Under the pieces are notes generated by a model, which saw nothing but the letters and a program-made list of their open reading frames with translations, ran no database searches and was not told the DNA's origin. Shown here in pieces: positions 5,300-10,407 of a DNA stretch of 10,407 nucleotides. The stretch is from assembly GCA_002391525.1 (NCBI GenBank), contig DGFE01000080.1, forward strand, positions 1 to 10,407, written 5' to 3'. The DNA is from Competibacteraceae bacterium UBA3908 (GTDB lineage Bacteria; Pseudomonadota; Gammaproteobacteria; Competibacterales; Competibacteraceae). The first letter of the stretch is position 1. Each line of letters opens with the position of its first letter. Made by a program: the position numbers and the translations under genes.

Positions 5300-7381
5300 T
5301 TACTTGCCTACCGTGGCGATGACCTTGAGTTTTTTGTCCTCTGGAATCTCGCTGAAGGCGAGAACATGGAGGATGGGTATCCCGTGTCGCACGAAGCGCG
5401 CCAGCATGACGCGGATCGCGTCGGGAACCAGCAATACCGCGGGTTGACCCACCAACTCCTGTTTTTGGGCGGTTTCCAGCAACGCCTTGTGCAGGCGTTC
5501 GGCCAGTCCCGGTTCCAGGGGGGCTTGCTCTTCCCTGCCCATCTGCAGGGTACGGAGCAATATCTGTTCCAATTCCGCGGCCAGGGTGATGACCGGCAAT
5601 TCGTCATCCAAGCTGTTGATATTCTGGACAATCATTCGCCCCAAGGCGACGCGGACGGCGGCGGTGAGCACGTCGGGGTCCTGACTCCGGGCGCCGTGCT
5701 CCGCCAAAGTTTCGGCGATGGTCCGCAGGTCCCGGATCGGCACCTGTTCGCTCAGCAGCGCCTGGAGCACGCGCACCACGACCCGCAGCGGCAGGGTTTT
5801 GGGAACCAGGTCCTGCGCCAGGCGCGGGGCGGTGGTGGCCAGCCGGTCCAGCAGTTGCTGGGTTTCCTCGTGTCCCAGCAGTTCGTGCGCGTGGCCGAGC
5901 AGAATCTGGTTGAGATGCGTGGCGATGACGGTGCTGGCGTCCACCACGGTGTAGCCGAGCGTCTGGGCCTGTTCGCGCAGGCCGGGCTCGATCCACACCG
6001 CCGGCAGTTTGAACGCCGGGTCCTGGGTGGCGATGCCGGGCAGGGGGCTATGGACCTGACCGGGATTGATGGCGAGTTGCCGGTCGGGGAACGCTTCGGA
6101 TTCGGCGGCGGTCACCCCCAGCAGGGCGATCCGATAGGTGGTCGGCGCCAGGTCCAGGTTGTCGCGGATGTGAACCGGCGGCACCAGGAACCCCAGTTCC
6201 TGGGACAGTTTCTTGCGGACGCCCTTGATCCGGGCGAGCAGCTGACCGTTCTGATTGCGATCCACCAGGGCGATCAGCCGGTAGCCGACTTCCATGCCGA
6301 TGGTGTCCAGCGGCGGCACGTCGTCCCAGCCGACTTCGCGGTTTTCCGCGCTCTCGGCGGCGCCCGGCTCGGCGGGATCGCCACCCTCCACCGGCGCGGG
6401 CGCGGAGAGTCCGCGCCGACGCAGACGCCAGGCCAGATAACCGGCGCCGCTGGCCAGGCCCAGAAACACCAGGTTGGGCATGCCCGGAATCAATCCCAGC
6501 ATCCCGATGATGCCGGCGGTGACCGCCAGGGTTTGCGGGTTGCCGAACAACTGCCGGCTCACCTGCTGCCCGATGTCCTGCGAACCGGAAGCGCGGGTCA
6601 CCATGATGGCGGCGGCGGTGGACAGCAGCAGCGCGGGCAATTGCGCCACCAGGCCGTCGCCGATGGTCAACAGCGTGTAGAACTGGGCGGCTTCCGCCAG
6701 CGGCAGATTGTGCTGCAGGGCGCCGATGGCGATGCCGCCCAGCATGTTGATGAACAGGATCAGCAGGCCGGCGATGGCGTCGCCGCGCACGAACTTGCTG
6801 GCGCCGTCCATGGAACCGTAGAAGTCGGCTTCCTGGACCACCTCGGCGCGCCGGCGCTTGGCTTCGGCCTGATCGATGATCCCGGCGTTGAGGTCGGCGT
6901 CGATGGCCATCTGCTTGCCGGGCATGGCGTCCAGGGTGAAGCGGGCGCTCACCTCGGATACGCGGCCAGCGCCCTTGGTCACCACCACGAAATTGATGAT
7001 GGTCAGGATGGCGAACACCACCAGGCCGACCGCATAGTTACCGCCGACCACGAAGTGGCCGAACGCCTCGATCACCTTGCCGGCGGCGTCGCCTCCGGTA
7101 TGACCGTGCAGCAGGACGACCCGGGTCGAGGCCACGTTGAGGGCCAGCCGCAGCAGGGTGGTGACCAGCAGCACGGTGGGAAACACCGCGAAATCCAGCG
7201 GCCGGTCGCTGTAGACGGTGGCCAGCAACACCACCAGCGACAGCGCGATGTTGAAGGTGAAAAACACGTCCAGCGCGAACGGCGGCAGTGGAATGACCAC
7301 CATTGCCAGGATGGTGATCAGCAGCAGCGGCGCGCCCAGGCCGGCCCGGGCCATGCCACCGAGGGTAGCGGTCAGGTTCAT
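5300..7381 (-). CDS. flhA: Flagellar export gate protein FlhA
   Basis: This 693-residue protein is the usual FlhA length (E. coli about 692). It forms the ring-shaped gate of flagellar type III export, uses the ion gradient and docks export chaperones. The N-terminal half carries about eight membrane helices between residues 15 and 320. The cytoplasmic loop at 139-195 contains the FHIPEP-family signature: RVSEVSARFTLDAMPGKQM, then AIDADLNAG, then EADFYGSMDGASKFVRGD. After about residue 322 comes a charged linker (RRRGLSAPAPVEGG) and the soluble C-terminal domain, which ends in IATVGK. The ATG has a strong GGGAGGA site 6 bases upstream. The frame stays open further upstream but covers only out-of-frame flhB sequence. 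The gene follows flhB with 91 bases between them, the largest intergenic gap in the window, and most of that gap is taken by a possible 27-codon frame whose stop overlaps this ATG. Confidence 0.97.
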   Translation of the reverse strand: MNLTATLGGMARAGLGAPLLLITILAMVVIPLPPFALDVFFTFNIALSLVVLLATVYSDRPLDFAVFPTVLLVTTLLRLALNVASTRVVLLHGHTGGDAAGKVIEAFGHFVVGGNYAVGLVVFAILTIINFVVVTKGAGRVSEVSARFTLDAMPGKQMAIDADLNAGIIDQAEAKRRRAEVVQEADFYGSMDGASKFVRGDAIAGLLILFINMLGGIAIGALQHNLPLAEAAQFYTLLTIGDGLVAQLPALLLSTAAAIMVTRASGSQDIGQQVSRQLFGNPQTLAVTAGIIGMLGLIPGMPNLVFLGLASGAGYLAWRLRRRGLSAPAPVEGGDPAEPGAAESAENREVGWDDVPPLDTIGMEVGYRLIALVDRNQNGQLLARIKGVRKKLSQELGFLVPPVHIRDNLDLAPTTYRIALLGVTAAESEAFPDRQLAINPGQVHSPLPGIATQDPAFKLPAVWIEPGLREQAQTLGYTVVDASTVIATHLNQILLGHAHELLGHEETQQLLDRLATTAPRLAQDLVPKTLPLRVVVRVLQALLSEQVPIRDLRTIAETLAEHGARSQDPDVLTAAVRVALGRMIVQNINSLDDELPVITLAAELEQILLRTLQMGREEQAPLEPGLAERLHKALLETAQKQELVGQPAVLLVPDAIRVMLARFVRHGIPILHVLAFSEIPEDKKLKVIATVGK

Positions 7382-7461
7382 GGTGCGTCCTCCCGCCCGC
7401 CGGCGAGCGCGCGGTTGGGGGCGAAGAGGTCGCGGCGCGGGAACGGCGGGGTGAGGTTCAT
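7378..7461 (-). CDS. Possible 27-residue leader peptide between flhB and flhA
   Basis: A short frame encodes a 27-residue peptide beginning MNLTPPFPRRDLF and ending GGREDAP. It starts 11 bases after the flhB stop, with AGGAG (overlapping that stop) as ribosome site 9 bases upstream. Its TGA overlaps the flhA ATG as ATGA, the classic arrangement for coupled translation. Against it, all three leucine codons are CTC, while CTG dominates the neighbouring genes, and the peptide resembles no family I know. It has no signal peptide or membrane helix. It could be a translated leader that feeds ribosomes to flhA, or simply a chance frame in the gap. Confidence 0.3.
   Translation of the reverse strand: MNLTPPFPRRDLFAPNRALAGGREDAP
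7388..7394 (-). promoter_or_regulatory. flhA ribosome binding site
   Basis: GGGAGGA on the coding strand lies 6 bases before the flhA ATG and is the strongest ribosome site in the window. It confirms the flhA start and lies inside the last codons of the possible upstream short frame. Confidence 0.8.
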
Positions 7462-7472
7462 GCGGGTCGCTC

Positions 7473-8594
7473 CTACTCGGTGCGCAGTTCGGACGGCACC
7501 GGCACGTCGTCCATGACAATCGGCTGGTCGTTCAACTGATCGTCCCGGCGCAGGCGGTAGACGTAGGCGAGCACCTGGGCGACCGCCGTGTACAGGCTGA
7601 CCGGAATGGGTTTGTCGAGCGCGCCGTTGTAATACAGGGCGCGGGCCAGCAATGGCGCTTCCACCCGCGGGATCCGCCGCTGGCCGGCCAGCTCGCGGAT
7701 GCGCAGCGCCACCCGCTCGACGCCGAGGGCGACGATGACCGGTGCTTTCATGGTGTCCGGCTGATAGCGCAGGGCCACGGCGTAATGACTCGGGTTGGTG
7801 ACGATCACGTCGGCGGTGGGCACCTTTTCCATCATCCGGCGCTGGGCGAATTCCTGTTGCAGGCGGCGGATGCGGCCCTTGACCTCCGGCTTGCCCTCGG
7901 TGTCCTTCGCCTCGTCGCGCACTTCCTGCTTGGTCATGCGCAGGTTGCGGAAAAAGGCGATCAACTGAAACGGCACGTCCACGCCGGCGATCAGCAGCAT
8001 CGGCAGGGTCAGGATCAGCAGGGTCCAGCCCAGGGTGTGGGCCGTGTGCGCCAGTGCCGGCGCCAGCGATTCCCGGCCCAGATGCAGCAATTCCGGTTCG
8101 CCCCGCCACAGCAGGACGACCGCCACGCCGCCGACGATCAGAAACTTGATCAGCGCCTTGAGCAGTTCCAGCAGCGCCTGCCAGGAAAACAGGCGGGCCA
8201 TGCCCTGAACGGGGTCGAGCCGTTCCCATTTGCAGCTCAGGCTGAAGGTCCAGCCGCCCAGCGCCAGCGGCGCGAACAGGGCGATTGCCAGCATCAACCC
8301 GAGGAAGGGCGCCAGCAGCACCACCAGATCGACCAATGCCTGGCCCAGTACCATCGGCAGTTGGCCGGCATCGGTGATTTTTCGGGGATCGAGCGTCAGC
8401 CCGGCGCGCATCTGCGCCGCCAGACCCTCGAGCAGGTTCGGCCCCAGCACCAGCAGACCGCCGGCGGCGACCAGCAGCATCGCCAGGGTGGTCAGCTCGC
8501 GGGAGCGGACGACCTGCCCCTTGTCCGCGGCTTCCTGCAGACGGCGGGGCGTGGCCTGTTCCGTGCGTTCCTGACCGTCTTCGTGGCTGGCCAT
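7473..8594 (-). CDS. flhB: Flagellar export substrate-switch protein FlhB
   Basis: This 373-residue protein (E. coli 382) belongs to the export gate and changes specificity from rod/hook to filament substrates after cleaving itself. The N-terminus, EDGQERTEQATPRRLQEAADKGQVVRSREL, is the family's conserved start. Four membrane helices follow at about 35-52, 85-112, 142-163 and 185-212. The cytoplasmic domain begins with RNLRMTKQEVRDEAKDTEGKPEVKGRIR (216-243). The autocleavage site reads NPSH at 267-270 instead of the usual NPTH, with the catalytic Asn and the following Pro intact. The cleaved C-terminal domain ends about 100 residues later. The ATG shares one base with the fliR stop (TGATG), so translation is probably coupled. 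The frame stays open far upstream through fliR, but that part is a shadow. Confidence 0.97.
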   Translation of the reverse strand: MASHEDGQERTEQATPRRLQEAADKGQVVRSRELTTLAMLLVAAGGLLVLGPNLLEGLAAQMRAGLTLDPRKITDAGQLPMVLGQALVDLVVLLAPFLGLMLAIALFAPLALGGWTFSLSCKWERLDPVQGMARLFSWQALLELLKALIKFLIVGGVAVVLLWRGEPELLHLGRESLAPALAHTAHTLGWTLLILTLPMLLIAGVDVPFQLIAFFRNLRMTKQEVRDEAKDTEGKPEVKGRIRRLQQEFAQRRMMEKVPTADVIVTNPSHYAVALRYQPDTMKAPVIVALGVERVALRIRELAGQRRIPRVEAPLLARALYYNGALDKPIPVSLYTAVAQVLAYVYRLRRDDQLNDQPIVMDDVPVPSELRTE

Positions 8595-9373
8595 CAGCCG
8601 GTTCCTCCCGTCAGTTGCCCGATGCTCCGAAACGCCTCGGCGAACAGGCCGTCCAGTTGCTGCAGCAGGGTGGGCAGGCTGTAGAGGACGATCAACAGGC
8701 CCAGAATCAGCCCAATCGGGAACCCGACCGCGAAGATGTTGAGCTGCGGCGCGGCGCGGGTCATGACGCCGAAGGCGAGATTGACCACCAGCAGCGAGGC
8801 GATGGCCGGCAGGGAGATCAGCACCGCGCCGGCGAACATCCGGCTGGCCCAGACGACCAGGGTCCACAACAGGTCGCGGTCGACGCCGGCCATCGCCACC
8901 GGCAGGGTCGCGAAGCTGTCCACCAGCAGCCGGATCAGCAGCAAATGGCCGTGCAGGCCGAGGAAGATCAGGGTGCCGAGCAGGGTGTAGAACTGGCTTA
9001 GCAACGGGCTCTGCGCGCCGCTTTGCGGATCGACCAGGCTGGCGAAGCTCAGGCCCATCTGGGTGGCGATCAGCTGCCCGCCGAGTTCCAGCGCCCCGAA
9101 CACCAGCCGCAGCAGGAAACCCATGCTCAAGCCGATCAGCGCCTGCTGGGCCACGATCAGCAGCCCAGCCGGACTGAGCGGTTCGACCACCGGCACCGAC
9201 GGCACGAACGGCAGAACCGCCCAGGTCAGCGCCAGCGTCACCATCAGCCGAATCCGGCGCGGCAGGCTGCGCGAACCGAGCACGGGCGCCACGCTGACCA
9301 GGGCGGCGACCCGGGTCAGCGGCCACAGGAAGGCTCCGACCCAGGCGGCGATTTCGGCGCTGCTGAAGTGCAT
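8594..9373 (-). CDS. fliR: Flagellar export channel protein FliR
   Basis: This 259-residue hydrophobic protein is the usual FliR length, with about six membrane segments. In known flagellar systems one FliR joins five FliP and four FliQ to form the export channel at the centre of the basal body. Family marks include GLSMGFLLRLVFGALELGGQLI (about 81-102), the segment QMGLSFASLVDPQSG (about 105-119), and LNIFAVGFPIGLILGL near the C-terminus. The start lies 3 bases after the fliQ stop and has no strong ribosome site of its own, suggesting coupled translation. The type III secretion homologue SctT is the alternative, but all neighbours are flagellar. Confidence 0.96.
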   Translation of the reverse strand: MHFSSAEIAAWVGAFLWPLTRVAALVSVAPVLGSRSLPRRIRLMVTLALTWAVLPFVPSVPVVEPLSPAGLLIVAQQALIGLSMGFLLRLVFGALELGGQLIATQMGLSFASLVDPQSGAQSPLLSQFYTLLGTLIFLGLHGHLLLIRLLVDSFATLPVAMAGVDRDLLWTLVVWASRMFAGAVLISLPAIASLLVVNLAFGVMTRAAPQLNIFAVGFPIGLILGLLIVLYSLPTLLQQLDGLFAEAFRSIGQLTGGTG

Positions 9374-9376
9374 GGC

Positions 9377-9646
9377 TCAGCCGATCAGGTTGGGGATGTC
9401 TTTCATCAGATTCCGGGTGAAATCGATGAGCAGTTCCAGCATCCACGGTCCGGCCAACAGCAGGACCACCACCAGCACCAGCAGCTTGGGGACGAAGCTC
9501 AGGGTCATCTCGTTGATCTGGGTGGCGGCCTGGAACAGGCTGATCAGCACGCCGACCACCAGGGCCGACAGCAGCAGCGGCGCCGACACCAGGACGGCCA
9601 GTTCCAGGGCGCGCTGGCCGAGGGTGATGATGGTTTCCGGCGTCAT
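9377..9646 (-). CDS. fliQ: Flagellar export channel protein FliQ
   Basis: This 89-residue protein matches the family length exactly. It has two membrane helices (about 16-39 and 54-75) joined by the conserved segment LISLFQAATQINEMTLSFVPK. It is part of the FliPQR export channel, wrapping round FliP and FliR. It begins with MTPETIITLGQRAL, typical of the family. A GGAG site lies 6 bases before the ATG. The gene starts 15 bases after fliP and ends 3 bases before fliR. Confidence 0.97.
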   Translation of the reverse strand: MTPETIITLGQRALELAVLVSAPLLLSALVVGVLISLFQAATQINEMTLSFVPKLLVLVVVLLLAGPWMLELLIDFTRNLMKDIPNLIG

Positions 9647-9652
9647 GGCGGT

Positions 9653-9656
9653 CTCC
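9653..9656 (-). promoter_or_regulatory. fliQ ribosome binding site
   Basis: GGAG on the coding strand lies 6 bases before the fliQ ATG, inside the 15-base gap after fliP, and supports the chosen start. Confidence 0.6.
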
Positions 9657-9661
9657 GGCGA

Positions 9662-10407
9662 TCAGGGAATGTAAAAACTGGACGCCAGGGTGCTCGCGAG
9701 CAGGCCCCAGCCATCCACCAGCACGAACAGCATCAGTTTGAGCGGAAAGGAGATCATCATCGGCGAGAGCATCATCATGCCCATCGCCATCAACACGCTG
9801 GCCACCACCAGGTCGATGATCAGAAACGGAATGAACAGCATGAAGCCGATCTGGAAGGCCGTTTTCAGTTCGCTGGTGATGTACGCCGGCACCAATAGCG
9901 AAAACGGGACCTGGTCCGCCGATTCCAGCGATTCCCGCCCGGACAGTTGCGTGAACAGGGCCAGGTCGCTCTCGCGGGTCTGGGCGAGCATGAACGCCTG
10001 CAACGGTTGCTGGCCTTCCCGCACCGCCTGCTGAAACGTGATGGCGTCGTTCAGATACGGGGTGAGCGCCCGGTCGTTGATGCGCTCGAACACCGGCGCC
10101 ATGATGAAAAACGTCAGGAACAGCGCCAGCCCGATCAAGATCTGATTGGACGGGGTCTGCATGGTGCCCAGCGCCTGCCGCAACAGAGCCAGCACGATGA
10201 CGACGCGGGTGAACGCGGTCATCATCAGCAAGGCCGACGGCAACAGGGTCAGCGCCGTCATCAGCGCCAGCACTTGCAGGCTCAGCGACCAGGTTTCGCC
10301 GCCGCCCGCCGCCGGGAGCACGGTGACCGCCGGCAGGCCCGCCGGCGCGGCCAGCGCCGCCGGCGCGCCGACCGCCAGCAGAATCAGCAAGACGCCCAGC
10401 CGGCTGC
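9662..10407 (-). CDS. fliP: Flagellar export channel protein FliP (5' end cut off)
   Basis: About 247 codons are present, and the frame is open to the window edge. FliP is the main subunit of the FliPQR export channel. The visible N-terminus, RLGVLLILLAVGAPAALAAPAG, is a cleavable signal peptide, as known for FliP, so only its first few residues can be missing. A TTG at 10390 could be read as a start but lies inside the hydrophobic core of that signal, so the true start is probably beyond the window. The mature part has LLPSALLMMTAFTRVVIVLALLRQALG, then FERINDRALTPYLNDAI in the periplasmic domain. The highly conserved end reads FQIGFMLFIPFLIIDLVVASVLMAMGMMM, followed by LPLKLMLFVLVDGW-like sequence (here FPLKLMLFVLVDGW). 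Its full length would be close to the usual 245-250 residues. Confidence 0.95.
   Translation of the reverse strand, partial: SRLGVLLILLAVGAPAALAAPAGLPAVTVLPAAGGGETWSLSLQVLALMTALTLLPSALLMMTAFTRVVIVLALLRQALGTMQTPSNQILIGLALFLTFFIMAPVFERINDRALTPYLNDAITFQQAVREGQQPLQAFMLAQTRESDLALFTQLSGRESLESADQVPFSLLVPAYITSELKTAFQIGFMLFIPFLIIDLVVASVLMAMGMMMLSPMMISFPLKLMLFVLVDGWGLLASTLASSFYIP

Larger units (their letters stand above)
7370..7461 (-). repeat. Near-duplicate of the flhA start region
   Basis: Two copies of a 12-base start sequence lie 80 bases apart. ATGAACCTGACC at 7381-7370 is the true flhA start, and ATGAACCTCACC at 7461-7450 begins a short frame; they match at 11 of 12 positions. Each is preceded by a GGAG-type ribosome site. 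The spacing is not a multiple of three, so the upstream copy cannot be an alternative flhA start. A small local duplication is possible, but so is chance. Confidence 0.5.

Noticed and set aside
5273..7516. A plus-strand open frame of about 747 codons covering nearly all of flhA
   Set aside because: It runs antisense to an intact, conserved flhA. Its translation is rich in Gly, Gln, His and Asp with no domain, as expected for the complement of GC-rich coding DNA.
8595..9446. Upstream extension of the flhB frame through fliR into fliQ
   Set aside because: The extension has no family resemblance and overlaps two conserved genes. The ATG at 8594 begins the conserved FlhB N-terminus and is coupled to the fliR stop.
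10320..10390. GC-rich repeated GCCGGCGCG-like units near the right edge
   Set aside because: They encode the Ala/Gly/Pro-rich signal peptide region of FliP and are explained by codon bias.

Overview
The window is a piece of a polar-flagellum gene cluster, almost certainly from a GC-rich gammaproteobacterium (GC about two thirds by eye). Gene content and order resemble the fliP-to-motD stretch of Pseudomonas and its relatives: flhF and fleN (flhG), which set the place and number of polar flagella; the flagellar sigma factor fliA; and a MotC/MotD-type stator pair followed by a DUF2802 protein. I cannot name a genus from the sequence alone. The first 19 bases are a near-perfect Tn5 mosaic end (Nextera-type adapter), so the left edge looks like a contig end carrying sequencing adapter, not genome.

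All genes lie on the minus strand and are read from right to left. First comes the export gate of the flagellar type III secretion system: fliP (9662-10407, cut at its 5' end by the window edge), fliQ, fliR, flhB and flhA. Next are flhF (SRP-type GTPase), fleN/flhG (MinD-like ATPase) and fliA (sigma-28). The stator genes motC and motD follow, then a short membrane-anchored DUF2802 protein (52-546). Genes are packed as in one long transcript: fliR/flhB overlap by 1 base, flhF/fleN by 14 and fleN/fliA by 4. All other gaps are under 100 bases, and no stretch over 300 bases lacks a gene. I saw no convincing promoter or terminator, no tRNA or rRNA, no CRISPR array and no insertion sequence.

FliP, FliQ and FliR form the export channel, FlhB switches substrate class and FlhA is the large energised export gate. 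FlhF and FleN set the pole and the flagellar number. FliA then transcribes the late genes, and MotC/MotD form a stator that drives rotation.

The window is mainly ordinary core flagellar machinery and I found no undescribed system in it. The points most worth a second look are: a 27-codon frame between flhB and flhA whose start region nearly copies that of flhA; the lack of chemotaxis genes between fliA and motC, and of parA/cheW-type genes between motD and DUF2802, where Pseudomonas has them; an NPSH instead of NPTH cleavage motif in FlhB; and a FleN without the N-terminal DQAxxLR motif known from some FlhG proteins.
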